Assembly: GCA_945862265.1 (NCBI GenBank)
Contig: CAMAXP010000013.1
Span: forward strand, 36,319-100,318
Direction: 5' to 3'
Source of the DNA: Bordetella parapertussis
GTDB taxonomy: Bacteria > Pseudomonadota > Gammaproteobacteria > Burkholderiales > SG8-39
Length of the DNA: 64,000 nt
Shown here: in pieces, positions 26,109-34,828 of the stretch
Layout: each line of letters begins with the position of its first letter
Position numbering within the stretch: the first letter of the stretch is position 1
Notes under the pieces: generated by a model
Database searches by the model: none
Told to the model about the DNA's origin: nothing
The model's input: only the letters and a program-made list of their open reading frames with translations
Program-made: the position numbers and the translations under genes

Positions 26109-26116
26109 GGTGGGGA

Positions 26117-27526
26117 TCACTTCTTCAGTGTGGAAAGATCAGGGGAGAGGAGCGGGGACAGCGATTCGAACGCGCGCGCTGCACGGAGCACCAGCGCATC
26201 GGAGTAACGCGGGCCGACGATTTGCAGGCCGACCGGCAGGCCCTCGGAAGTCAGTCCGCAAGGCACAGTGGCCGCGGGCTGTTGCGTGAGGTTGAACGGA
26301 TACGAGAACGGCGCCCAGTCGGTCCAGCGCTTTTGCTTCAGCGGATCGGCGACCTCCTGTCCGGCCTCGAAGGCGGCCAGGGGCAGGGTCGGCGTGAGCA
26401 GCAGGTCGTAGGTCTGGTGGAACAACTGCATGTGCAGGCCGAGCGCGCCGCGCTTCTGGGCGGCCGCGAGGATGTCCATTGCGCTGAAAGCCGAACCCTG
26501 GCGCGCAGTGTCCACGAGACCCGGGTCGATCAGCTCGTGCTTTTCTGCGGCGATGGTCGACAGCAGGTAGGCCGCGCCCGGGAACCAGTGCTTGGAGAAG
26601 GTCTCGCCGGTATTCTCGAAACCGGGATCTTTTTCCTCGACGATGGCGCCGAGTTCTGCAAAGCGCAGCGCGGCCTGCTTCACGATCGCGGCGATTTCGG
26701 GATCGACGTTCGCATACCCGAGCGTCGCGCTGTAGGCGATGCGCAGGCCGCGCACGCCGTCGTTCAGCCCGATCCGGTAGTCGCGCGGATCGTGCGGCAG
26801 CTGGTGCCAGTCGCGCGCGTCGGGCAGGGACAGCACGTTCATCAGGAGCGCAGAGTCGGCGACCGTGCGCGACATCGGCCCGACGTGCGCCACCGTCCCG
26901 AAAGGCGAGAGCGGCCACGCCGGCACGCGCCCGAACGTGGGCTTGAGCCCGAACAGGCCGGTAAACGCGCAGGGCATGCGGATCGAGCCGCCGCCGTCGG
27001 TGCCCACCGTCAACGGGCCCATGCCCGAGGCGAGGGCCGCGGCGCTGCCGCCCGAGGAACCGCCCGGGGTCTTCGCCGGGTTCCACGGGTTGCGCGTGAT
27101 CCCGGTGAGCGGGTTGTCGGTCACGCCCTTCCATCCGAATTCGGGCGTGGTGGTCTTGCCGAAGAGCACCGCACCGTGTTCGCGCAGGCGCGCCACGGCG
27201 GGAGCGTCGTCGTTCCACGGCCCCTTGGGGTCGATGGTCTTCGAGCCGCGCAGCGTGGGCCAGCCTTTTGTGTACAGCAGGTCCTTGATCGAGGTCGGCA
27301 CGCCGTCCACCAGCCCGCGCGGCTCACCCTTCATCCAGCGGGCCTCGGACTCGCGTGCATTCGCGAGCGCAGACTCCGGGTCGAGGAAGCAGAAGCAGTT
27401 GAGCACCGGGTTCAGCGCTTCGACGCGGGAGAGGACGGCCCGCGTGGCTTCCACGGGCGAGAGGCGTTTTGCGCGGTAGGCCGCGAGCAGTTCGGTTGCG
27501 GAGAGGTCTGCGGGATCGGTGGCCAT
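26117..27526 (-). CDS. Amidase-signature family amidase
   Basis: Hydrolyses an amide to a carboxylate and ammonia. 469 residues; Lys81 in VPTSIKDLL, Ser157 in TPGGSSGGSAAA and nucleophile Ser181 in TDGGGSIR have the spacing of the Ser-cisSer-Lys triad. It resembles GatA and aryl-amidases, but no gatB or gatC accompanies it, so a catabolic role is likely. It is the first gene of the amidase-dehydrogenase-ene-reductase operon. It is also the only amidase in the window, 17 kb from the nitrile hydratase genes. Confidence 0.91.
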   Translation of the reverse strand: MATDPADLSATELLAAYRAKRLSPVEATRAVLSRVEALNPVLNCFCFLDPESALANARESEARWMKGEPRGLVDGVPTSIKDLLYTKGWPTLRGSKTIDPKGPWNDDAPAVARLREHGAVLFGKTTTPEFGWKGVTDNPLTGITRNPWNPAKTPGGSSGGSAAALASGMGPLTVGTDGGGSIRMPCAFTGLFGLKPTFGRVPAWPLSPFGTVAHVGPMSRTVADSALLMNVLSLPDARDWHQLPHDPRDYRIGLNDGVRGLRIAYSATLGYANVDPEIAAIVKQAALRFAELGAIVEEKDPGFENTGETFSKHWFPGAAYLLSTIAAEKHELIDPGLVDTARQGSAFSAMDILAAAQKRGALGLHMQLFHQTYDLLLTPTLPLAAFEAGQEVADPLKQKRWTDWAPFSYPFNLTQQPAATVPCGLTSEGLPVGLQIVGPRYSDALVLRAARAFESLSPLLSPDLSTLKK

Positions 27527-27551
27527 TCGTGGTCCTCGTTTCGACATCCGC

Positions 27552-27581
27552 ATTCTACGCGGAGGGCTGCGGGCTTAGACT
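27552..27581. promoter_or_regulatory. Divergent promoter region, two -10 candidates
   Basis: TAGAAT on the reverse strand (27557-27552) is placed to transcribe the amidase operon, and TAGACT on the forward strand (27576-27581) the Bug gene at 27615. Both are in the 88-base gap between the start codons. No clear -35 was seen for either. Confidence 0.35.
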
Positions 27582-27614
27582 GCGCGTTCGAACGATAAAA
27601 ACAAGGAGACACCG

Positions 27615-28583
27615 ATGCGCCTTGCCGCACAATTCCTGGGCCTTGCCCTGTTTGCCCTCCCGGCCCTGGTGGCTGCGCAGGCCGCTTTCCCGTCCAAGCC
27701 GATCAAGGTCGTCCTGCCGCTGCCGGCCGGCGGCATCGTGGACATCGTCGGGCGGGCCGTCACCGAGAAAATCTCCGCCACCTGGGGGCAGCCGATCATC
27801 ATCGAGAACCGCCCCGGCGCCAACAGCAACATCGGCATCGAGGCGGTCGCCAAAAGCGCGCCGGACGGCTACACGTGGCTGATCGGCGGGCCGGCCATCC
27901 TTTCGAATCCGGGCATCTACCCCAGCCTGCCGTGGCATCCGCTGAAGGACTTCACCTGCGTGGGGCTGATCGTCTGGACGCAGAACATCGTCGTAGTGCC
28001 TGCTGCGCTGCCGGTATCGACCTTGAAGGAGTTCGTCGCGTACGTGAAGGCGCGCCCGGGACAGCTGAACTTCGTGAACCCCGGCTCGGGCACTTCGAAC
28101 CACATGCAGACCGAGTTGCTCCGCCAGGTGGCGGGGCTCGACATGGTCGGCATCGGCTACAAGGGCCAGCCGCCAGCACTGCCGGACCTCATCAACGGGC
28201 AGGTGTCGTTCATGGCGCCTTCGGTGGGGCTGGTACAGGCACACATCCAGTCGGGCCGACTCAAGCCCCTCGCGACGTTCACCAGCGAGCGGCTCGCACA
28301 GTTTCCCCAGATGCCGACGATTGCAGAAGCGGGGTATCCGGATGCGCTGCTGGTCCCGTGGTTCGGCGCGTTCCTGTCGTCGAAGACGCCCAAGGACATC
28401 ACGGACCGCGTGCATGGCGCATTTGCTGCCGCGCTGAAGTCGCCCGATGTGATCGACCGCCTCGAGAAATCCGGGAGCCAGCCGGGCAAGCCGTTCACGC
28501 TTGCGCAGCTGGACGCCATCGTGAGGGAAGACATGGAGCGCTACGCCAAGGTGGCGAAGTTCGCCAATATAAAGCCGGAGTAG
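27615..28583 (+). CDS. Bug-family tripartite tricarboxylate transporter receptor
   Basis: 322-residue periplasmic receptor. Signal peptide MRLAAQFLGLALFALPALVA|AQAAFP, then VVLPLPAGGIVDIVGRAVTEK and IENRPGANSNIGIEAVAKSAPDGYT, which are standard Bug loops. A good AAGGAGA site precedes the ATG. It stands alone on the forward strand between the divergent amidase operon and a convergent phosphoesterase. Its ligand might feed the amidase pathway, but this rests on proximity only. Confidence 0.92.
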   Translation: MRLAAQFLGLALFALPALVAAQAAFPSKPIKVVLPLPAGGIVDIVGRAVTEKISATWGQPIIIENRPGANSNIGIEAVAKSAPDGYTWLIGGPAILSNPGIYPSLPWHPLKDFTCVGLIVWTQNIVVVPAALPVSTLKEFVAYVKARPGQLNFVNPGSGTSNHMQTELLRQVAGLDMVGIGYKGQPPALPDLINGQVSFMAPSVGLVQAHIQSGRLKPLATFTSERLAQFPQMPTIAEAGYPDALLVPWFGAFLSSKTPKDITDRVHGAFAAALKSPDVIDRLEKSGSQPGKPFTLAQLDAIVREDMERYAKVAKFANIKPE

Positions 28584-28607
28584 CGCTCTCAGTCGCGCTC
28601 TCAGTCG
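28584..28607. repeat. Perfect 12-bp tandem duplication across a gene end
   Basis: CGCTCTCAGTCG occurs twice in a row at the junction of the convergent Bug and phosphoesterase genes. The second copy holds the phosphoesterase stop codon (TCA at 28601-28603 on this strand). Confidence 0.85.
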
Positions 28608-29431
28608 ATCAGCTGGCCGTTCCTGCGGAAGGGGTACGGCCCGGGGAAGTCGCCGACGAAAGCCATGTGGCTGATGAGCCCGGTGTCCGGCGTATAGGCA
28701 TGCAGGGCGTAGGCTGGCGGTTCCATCACGAAATCGTCCGCGGCATCCGGCGCCAGGTCCAGTGCCACCTGGTGGGCCGGGCCGGGGACGGTCGCGGCGA
28801 TCGTCCCGGCAAAGCGCGCCTGGATGGGGCGGTGCAGGTGGCCGCACATCAGGCGCTCCACCTGGGGATGCTTGCGGATGACCTGGGCGAGCGCGTCCGA
28901 GCCTTCCAGTCCCTGGATGTCCATGTGGCCGATCAGGGTCTTGAACGGCGGGTGGTGCATCAGGATTGCGGTGGCCTTGTCGGGTTGCGCGGCCAACGTG
29001 GCATCGAGCCAGGCAAGGCGTGCTTCGCAGGCGAGGCCCCCTGACTTGCCGGCCACCACCGTGTCGAAACCGATGATGCGCAGCGGATGACAGTCGATCG
29101 AATAGAGGATGAAGTCGTCGCGCTGGTGCAGGTAGTCGTGATCGGGGAAGGCCGCGCGCATCGCAGCGCGATCGTCATGGTTTCCGGGGATGAGGTACAC
29201 CGGCATGTCGAGTTCCGACAGCAACTCGCGGAGCACTGCGTATTCGTCCGCCCGGCCGAAATCCACGAGGTCTCCCGTGAAAGCCACGGCGTCCGGCTTC
29301 TGCTTCAGGGACATCAGGTTCCGGATGCATGCGCGCAGCATCCCGGCGGTGTCCACGATCCGGTACGAGAGTTTCCCGGCCGCCTTGATGTGCATGTCGC
29401 TGACCTGCGCCAGCAGGAAGGGCTTTCCCAT
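28601..29431 (-). CDS. Class III cyclic-nucleotide/glycerophosphodiesterase-type phosphoesterase
   Basis: 276-residue calcineurin-like dimetal enzyme. The ligand series is complete: SDMHI near residue 11, GDLVD near 54, GNHDD near 84, MHHPP near 157 and GHLHR near 196. It is closest to CpdA/GpdQ-type enzymes that hydrolyse cAMP or glycerophosphodiesters. It follows a Bug gene and a sulfatase gene in one reverse operon, so a role in cutting phosphodiesters of an imported ester is as plausible as signalling. The C-terminus is intact. Confidence 0.9.
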   Translation of the reverse strand: MGKPFLLAQVSDMHIKAAGKLSYRIVDTAGMLRACIRNLMSLKQKPDAVAFTGDLVDFGRADEYAVLRELLSELDMPVYLIPGNHDDRAAMRAAFPDHDYLHQRDDFILYSIDCHPLRIIGFDTVVAGKSGGLACEARLAWLDATLAAQPDKATAILMHHPPFKTLIGHMDIQGLEGSDALAQVIRKHPQVERLMCGHLHRPIQARFAGTIAATVPGPAHQVALDLAPDAADDFVMEPPAYALHAYTPDTGLISHMAFVGDFPGPYPFRRNGQLID

Positions 29432-29438
29432 GCGGTGC

Positions 29439-30410
29439 TCAGTCGGCCTTGATGCCGGCCTGCTTGATCACCTTCGCCCAGCGGTTCATGTCCGACTCCA
29501 GGAATTTCGCGAAGGCCTGCGGGGTGCCGGGATCGAACTCGGCGCCCAGCGCGCCGAGCTTCTTCTCGACATCCGGGTGCTTGAGGGCCGCGTTGACCTC
29601 GGCGTTCAGCCGATTGACGATCTCGGGCGGCGTACCGGCGGGCACCAGGTAGCCGAACCACGTGCTGACCTCGTAGCCGGGGTAGCTGTCAGCTACCGTC
29701 GGCAGGTCGGGCAGGGCCGCCGAGCGCTTTGCAGTAGTTACCGCGAGCGGCCGGGCCTGGCCGGACTGGATGCGCGCCTTGGCGAGAGACATGGTGAGCG
29801 GCATCATCGAAACGTCGCCCGTGATCAGCGCCGTCACGGCCTCAGGCTGGCCCTTGTAGGGAATGTGGACCATCTTGATCTGTGCCACCTGCTCGAGCAG
29901 TTCGGCGGCGAGGTGGACCGAGGAGCCCGCGCCGGCCGAGCCGTAGTTGATCTGCCCGGGCCGGGCTTTGGCGTACGCAACGAATTCGGCCAGCGTTTTC
30001 ACCGGTATCGACGGGTGGACGAGGATCACGTTGGGGATCACGCCGACCATCGCCACTGGGGCAAAGCTCGTCATGGGATGCCACGACAGCTTGGAATACA
30101 GGCTGATGTTGGCGGTATGCGACGGGCTGGCCACGAGCAGCGTGTAGCCGTCCGGCGCGGAACGCGCGACGGCCTCAGTGCCGATCGAGCCGGCTGCGCC
30201 GATGCGGTTCTCGATCACGCTGGGCTGCCCCAGGGTCTGCGTCATGCGATCGCCCACCGCGCGCGCGATCACGTCCACTACGCCGCCGGCGGAGTAGGGC
30301 ACGATCACCTTGATGGGCTTGGAGGGGAACCCTTGCGCGTACGCATTGGCTGAGGTGGCGAGGAGCAGGCTGGCAAAAGCGTAACGCAGGTGGCGCATGG
30401 GTAGTCTCAT
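29439..30410 (-). CDS. Bug-family tripartite tricarboxylate transporter receptor
   Basis: 323 residues from the ATG at 30410, which overlaps the sulfatase stop as ATGA; a second ATG lies at 30398. The signal peptide ends at ANAYA|QGFPSK. VIVPYSAGGVVDVIARAV and IENRIGAAGSIGTEAVARSAPDGYT are typical. It is located between the sulfatase and phosphoesterase genes, 7 bases from the latter. This placement suggests a sulfated or phosphorylated organic ligand, or the product of one (inference). Confidence 0.92.
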   Translation of the reverse strand: MRLPMRHLRYAFASLLLATSANAYAQGFPSKPIKVIVPYSAGGVVDVIARAVGDRMTQTLGQPSVIENRIGAAGSIGTEAVARSAPDGYTLLVASPSHTANISLYSKLSWHPMTSFAPVAMVGVIPNVILVHPSIPVKTLAEFVAYAKARPGQINYGSAGAGSSVHLAAELLEQVAQIKMVHIPYKGQPEAVTALITGDVSMMPLTMSLAKARIQSGQARPLAVTTAKRSAALPDLPTVADSYPGYEVSTWFGYLVPAGTPPEIVNRLNAEVNAALKHPDVEKKLGALGAEFDPGTPQAFAKFLESDMNRWAKVIKQAGIKAD

Positions 30411-31987
30411 TGCTGGGGTTTTCGATCGGGTGGTGCCGGAGGCACGTAGGGGAAGCGCGCCTTCGACTTTGCATTGGTGGGGCCGGCGCTTCCTGAGCCG
30501 CGAATATAGCGCTTCGAGGCGTCGGCAAAAGGCTGGTAGGCCCAGTTCGGGTACGCCTCGGAACTGTTGGCAACCCCGGCGAGAAACAGGCGGCGCTTCT
30601 GGCTGGCGAGGATTCTTGCGTGGATCTCCTCGGGATCCCACCCGGCGATGGCTTTCGCATGCAAGCGGGCTTCGGCGTCCGCATGCTCCGGACGACCGGC
30701 GAGGTCGTCGAGTTCGTCAGGGTCGGCGTCGAGGTTGAAGAGCATGGGTGGCAGGCCGCGGGTGTAGACGTATTTCCACGGTCCTTCGCGGACCATGCGT
30801 GAGGCGGCGCAGACGCCTTCGGAACTGTATTCGGAGATCGCCGTGCGGCCGCCGTCGGGTTCGGTGCCGTCCATCAATGGGACGAGGCTTCGGCCGTCAA
30901 TAGGGTCGACCGGTTCGAACGGCCTGCCGCCGAGCGCGAAGTCCATGAACGTGGGCAGCAGGTCGACGAGCGAGACATGCGCGGCGACCCGGCGGGGCGC
31001 GAAGCGTTTCGGGTGCGAGACGATCAGCGGCACACGGGCGGACCATTCGTAGAAGGTCTGTTTGAACCACATGCCGCGCTCACCCATCATCTCGCCATGG
31101 TCCACCCCGAAGATGACAACTGTGTCATCGGCAAGGCCCGTCTCCTCGAGGACCTTCATGATCCGTCCAACCTTGTCGTCCACGTAGCTGGTCATCGCGT
31201 AATAGGCGTGGCGCACAGTCCGGAGGTGTTCCTCGGTGACGGTGTGCTGGTCCTGGGCGTGCGCGTGGTACAGCCATTGGCTGTGCGGGTCGAGATCCTC
31301 GTAGGCGATCTCGCCCACGCGAGGCAGGTCGATGTCTTCGCGGCGGTAGCGGTCCCAGTGCTCCTGGGGCGCCACGAAGGGCGGGTGCGGATGGGTGAAG
31401 GACATCGTCATGAAGAACGGGCGCTGTTCCTGGGCGCGCGCGAGGTCGTACAGCTTCTGCACGCCGTGGTATTCGACCTCGTCGTCGTAATCGATCTGCA
31501 GGCTGCGCACGCACGGTCCGGCTTCGACCACGGCACGCATGCTTACGCCGGTGGGCCGGTAGTCCGGGCCCTTGAGCCAGTCCGGGGTCCAGCCGAAGTC
31601 GGCCGGGTAAATGTCGGTGGTCAGGCGTTCCTCGAACCCGTGCAGCTGGTCGGGACCGATGAAGTGCATCTTGCCGCAGAGGATTGTGCGATACCCCGCG
31701 TGCCGCAGGTAATGCGCCATCGTCGGTGTAGCGGCGGGAAACTCGGAGGCGTTGTCGAACGAATCGATCGAATGCGGCAGGCGCCCGGCCAGCATCGACG
31801 CGCGGGACGGCGCGCAGATGGGAAAATTGCAATACGCGCTGTCGAAAACCACGCCGGACGCGGCGAGCTTCGACAAATGGGGCGCCTGCACGACCTTGTG
31901 GCCGTAGACAGGAAGGGCCGCTGCAGCCAGTTGGTCCGCCATCACGAACAGGATGTTGGGCTGCTTGCCCGGGACGGTCTCTTTCAT
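30407..31987 (-). CDS. Choline-sulfatase-like type I sulfatase
   Basis: 526 residues. PNILFVMADQL holds the first metal Asp, and Cys58 in CAPSRASM is the residue converted to formylglycine. HFIGPDQLHGFEERL and TDIYPADFGWTPDW near residue 130, plus the C-terminal QPFADASKRYIR, closely resemble the choline sulfatase BetC, which yields choline and sulfate from choline-O-sulfate. Length matches that family. No betA/betB genes follow, although a GMC oxidoreductase lies 8 kb away. A formylglycine-generating enzyme is not in the window. Other alkyl sulfates are possible substrates. Confidence 0.88.
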   Translation of the reverse strand: MKETVPGKQPNILFVMADQLAAAALPVYGHKVVQAPHLSKLAASGVVFDSAYCNFPICAPSRASMLAGRLPHSIDSFDNASEFPAATPTMAHYLRHAGYRTILCGKMHFIGPDQLHGFEERLTTDIYPADFGWTPDWLKGPDYRPTGVSMRAVVEAGPCVRSLQIDYDDEVEYHGVQKLYDLARAQEQRPFFMTMSFTHPHPPFVAPQEHWDRYRREDIDLPRVGEIAYEDLDPHSQWLYHAHAQDQHTVTEEHLRTVRHAYYAMTSYVDDKVGRIMKVLEETGLADDTVVIFGVDHGEMMGERGMWFKQTFYEWSARVPLIVSHPKRFAPRRVAAHVSLVDLLPTFMDFALGGRPFEPVDPIDGRSLVPLMDGTEPDGGRTAISEYSSEGVCAASRMVREGPWKYVYTRGLPPMLFNLDADPDELDDLAGRPEHADAEARLHAKAIAGWDPEEIHARILASQKRRLFLAGVANSSEAYPNWAYQPFADASKRYIRGSGSAGPTNAKSKARFPYVPPAPPDRKPQQ

Positions 31988-32009
31988 CGGTGTAGGTGCC
32001 CTGTCTGGT

Positions 32010-33131
32010 TCAGTGTTTGACGGCGTAGCCACGCAGTGCGGCGAGGTCCATGGACAGGCCAAGCCCCGCGTCGCCGGTGAGCTTTGCAAATCCCTCATCT
32101 ACACCGACCAGCGACCCACAGGTCAGCGAGCGCAGCGGGTTGGGATTGGCGTCGACCTCGAGCATGCCGTCGCCGCCGACGGCCGCGAGCAGGTGGGCCG
32201 AGGCAAGCAGGCCGATCCCCGCGCCCAGGTAGTGCGGGCAGTAGCGCGTGCGATGGGAAATGATCTTTCTTGCAACGGTCAGGCAGCCGGTAAAGCCGCC
32301 CCATTTGGCAATGTCCGGCTGGAGCACACCGAAGGCATGCGACTCCAGCGCGGCCTCGAAGGTGGCAAAGGAGGCCATGTTTTCGCCGCCGGCCAGTTTG
32401 ATGGATGTCTTCGAGGCCAGGGACTCCCATTCGCTCCACGGGCGGTCCGCGCGAAGCGGCTCCTCGAGCCAGCCAAGCTGGAATTCCTCCAAGGCCTGGG
32501 CGTTTTCGGCGGCGGTCTCCAGGTCCCAGGCCTGGTTGGCATCGACCATCAGCGGAAGGTCGCCGATGACGCCGCGCAGGGCCTGGAGGTTGGCGCGGTC
32601 GCGATCGCGTCCGAAACCGATCTTGAGCTTGAAGGCCCGATAGCCCTCCGCGAGGCGTTCGGCCGCGAGCTTTTCCGGGGCCGTGGGATTGAGGCCGCTG
32701 GCATACACGCGAATGGCCGGCGATTTTCCGCCCAGGAGTTTCCACAAGGGCTGCCCGAGGCGCTTCGCGTGCAGGTCCCACAGGGCGATGTCGAGCCCGG
32801 CCACGCACTGGGCGATGGGCCCGGGTTCGGCGGCCTGGATCGCCAGCACCTCGGTCTGCGAGGACAGCGCGAGGTAAGCCATCTCGGGGGAGGCGAAAGT
32901 CTTGCCGACGAGGAGCGGGGCGAACACCGAGTCGACGAGCCGCGCGCGATGCTCGGCGCCCACCGTCGGGAAGTTGCACCAGACCTCGCCCCAGCCTTCG
33001 GCGCCTTCAGCGTCGGTGATGCGGACGAATACCGCGGGGCGGTCGCGCATGAGGCCGAAGGAGGTCTGCACGGGGGTGTCGATGGGGGCGCGAAAAACGA
33101 AGGTTTCGACGCGGGAGAGTTTCAGGGTCAT
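32010..33131 (-). CDS. Mandelate racemase/muconate lactonizing enzyme family protein
   Basis: Enolase-superfamily enzyme, 373 residues. The N-terminal capping domain ends near 125; the barrel shows KLK (RAFKLKIGFG), the Mg ligands Asp in VDANQAW, Glu in WLEEP and Glu in AGGEN, and a His in CPHYLG. The general base set KxK plus His suggests racemase or dehydratase chemistry on an alpha-hydroxy or amino acid. The ATG at 33131 follows family starts. It is the first gene of the reverse operon with the sulfatase, Bug and phosphoesterase genes (23-base gap). Confidence 0.9.
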   Translation of the reverse strand: MTLKLSRVETFVFRAPIDTPVQTSFGLMRDRPAVFVRITDAEGAEGWGEVWCNFPTVGAEHRARLVDSVFAPLLVGKTFASPEMAYLALSSQTEVLAIQAAEPGPIAQCVAGLDIALWDLHAKRLGQPLWKLLGGKSPAIRVYASGLNPTAPEKLAAERLAEGYRAFKLKIGFGRDRDRANLQALRGVIGDLPLMVDANQAWDLETAAENAQALEEFQLGWLEEPLRADRPWSEWESLASKTSIKLAGGENMASFATFEAALESHAFGVLQPDIAKWGGFTGCLTVARKIISHRTRYCPHYLGAGIGLLASAHLLAAVGGDGMLEVDANPNPLRSLTCGSLVGVDEGFAKLTGDAGLGLSMDLAALRGYAVKH

Positions 33132-33161
33132 GGTCCGGTGTAAAAGTGCCGCGATTGTGCT

Positions 33162-33185
33162 AAAGGTTCCATTCATAGTACCTTT
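33162..33185. promoter_or_regulatory. Weak inverted repeat in a divergent gap
   Basis: AAAGGT and ACCTTT are 12 bases apart between the enolase-superfamily gene and the divergent transporter operon. The arms are short, and no regulator gene adjoins. Confidence 0.25.
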
Positions 33186-33233
33186 GGCCGCTCGCCCCTA
33201 CAACTACAAGAACGAGACTCTGGAGACTGCCAC

Positions 33234-33989
33234 TTGCGTAGAGCCGTGTTGATCCTGTCCCCCTGGCTGATACTGGTGCTGGGCTGGTACGCGATCGCGC
33301 TCTCGGGCCTGGTCAACGCGTCCCTCATGCCGACACCGCACCAGGTGGCTGCACGGTTCTGGGAACTGCTGACCAGCGGACGGCTGCCCGTCGACATCTG
33401 GATGTCCACGCAGCGCGTGTTCCTTGGCGTCGCGCTGGGTACGATGCTGGCCGTGCCGGTCGGATTCGTGCTCGGCTGGTATCGGGAAGTGCGCAGCTTC
33501 GTCGACCCGCTGATCAATTTCTTCCGCGCGCTGCCGCCGATCGCGCTGATTCCGCTGGTGGTCGTGTATTTCGGCATCGGCGAGCCGGCCAAGGTGATCA
33601 TCCTGTTCTATGCCGCCTTCTTTGCCGGCGTGATCGTCATGTACGAAGGCATAGCACAGATCAGCCCGATCTTCGTGCGCGTGGCGCGCACGCTGGGCGC
33701 GACCGACCTGGAGATCTTCCGCAAGGTGATCGTGCCCCTGGCCGTGCCGCACATCCTCACTGCGCTGCGCGTATCCCTGGGCGTGGCCTGGGCGACGCTG
33801 GTGGCCTCGGAGCTGGTCGCGGCGCAGCAGGGCCTGGGCGCGCTGATCCAGAACGCCGGCTCGTTCTTCCAGTTGGACATCATCTATGTCGGCATCATCT
33901 GCATCGGGTTCATTGCGCTCGCGATGGACCTCGGCCTGCGCGCGGCGAGCCGCCGGATGGTGGCCTGGCAGGACAGGATAGGCGCATGA
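33234..33989 (+). CDS. SsuC/TauC-type ABC transporter permease
   Basis: 251-residue inner-membrane permease with about six membrane segments and the coupling loop EGIAQISPIFVRVARTLGATDLEIFRKV (EAA motif). It belongs to the nitrate/sulfonate/taurine class. Translation appears to begin at TTG 33234, since no in-frame ATG exists near the family start; GGAGA lies about 10 bases upstream. The stop overlaps the ATPase start (ATGA). Together with the next two genes it forms a complete importer. Confidence 0.91.
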   Translation: MRRAVLILSPWLILVLGWYAIALSGLVNASLMPTPHQVAARFWELLTSGRLPVDIWMSTQRVFLGVALGTMLAVPVGFVLGWYREVRSFVDPLINFFRALPPIALIPLVVVYFGIGEPAKVIILFYAAFFAGVIVMYEGIAQISPIFVRVARTLGATDLEIFRKVIVPLAVPHILTALRVSLGVAWATLVASELVAAQQGLGALIQNAGSFFQLDIIYVGIICIGFIALAMDLGLRAASRRMVAWQDRIGA

Positions 33990-34813
33990 GCACAAGCGCT
34001 GCACAGCGGATCGCTTTCGACCATGTCTCGGTGGCGTTCGAGACCGCCCACGGTCCGCTCAAGGTTGTCGAGGACGTGTCGTTCTCCATCGCCGACCAGG
34101 AGTTCGTCTCCATCATCGGCCCCTCGGGCTGCGGCAAGACCACCATGATGAATATCGTGGCCGGCTTCGTGCAGCCGACCGGGGGCAGCGTGACGCTGGA
34201 CGGCAAGCCCATCGGCGGGCCGGGACCCGAGCGCGGGGTGATCTTCCAGGAGTACGGGGTGTTTCCGTGGCTCACGGTGGAGCAGAACATCGCCTTCGGG
34301 CTCAATCTTGCGGCCAACCGCCAGCCGGAGGCCGAAAAGAAGGACGTCGTGCGCCGCTACATGGGTCTGATGGGGCTCACCGATTTTGCCAAGGCGTTCC
34401 CGAAGACCCTGTCCGGCGGCATGCGCCAGCGGCTGGCGATCGCGCGCGCCTATGCCGTGAAGCCGCAGTTCCTGCTGATGGACGAGCCGTTCGGCGCGCT
34501 CGACGCGCAGACCCGCTCGAACATGCAGGACCTGCTGCTCGAGGTCCTCGCGGCCGAGGGGAAGACCGTGATGTTGATCACGCACTCGGTGGAAGAGGCG
34601 ATCTACCTGTCCTCGAAGATCATCGTGGTGACCGCGCGGCCGTCACGCATCCGCACAGTGATCGACGTGCCGTTCGCCTACCCTCGTGATGAAGGCCTGC
34701 ACGAGCGGCCCGAGTTCGGCGAGCTGCGCTCGCACATCCGTGACCTGGTCATGAAAGAATATGCAGCACAGCAACAGCAGGCCGCAGGAAACTCAGCACG
34801 CAATCTTGGTTAA
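33986..34813 (+). CDS. SsuB/TauB-type ABC transporter ATP-binding protein
   Basis: 275 residues. Walker A GPSGCGKTTMMN near residue 47, signature LSGGMRQRLAIARAY near 145, Walker B FLLMDEPFGALDAQTR near 165 and the H-loop in LITHSVEEAIYLS near 200. The C-terminal extension to ARNLG is slightly longer than usual. It starts inside the permease stop codon and ends 15 bases before the binding-protein gene. It powers uptake through the permease encoded before it. Confidence 0.94.
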   Translation: MSTSAAQRIAFDHVSVAFETAHGPLKVVEDVSFSIADQEFVSIIGPSGCGKTTMMNIVAGFVQPTGGSVTLDGKPIGGPGPERGVIFQEYGVFPWLTVEQNIAFGLNLAANRQPEAEKKDVVRRYMGLMGLTDFAKAFPKTLSGGMRQRLAIARAYAVKPQFLLMDEPFGALDAQTRSNMQDLLLEVLAAEGKTVMLITHSVEEAIYLSSKIIVVTARPSRIRTVIDVPFAYPRDEGLHERPEFGELRSHIRDLVMKEYAAQQQQAAGNSARNLG

Positions 34814-34828
34814 TCCGGAGGAGAAAAA

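Noticed and set aside
33162..33185. AAAGGT/ACCTTT inverted repeat as a firm operator
   Set aside because: Arms are only six bases with a 12-base spacer and no regulator gene; kept only as a low-confidence feature.
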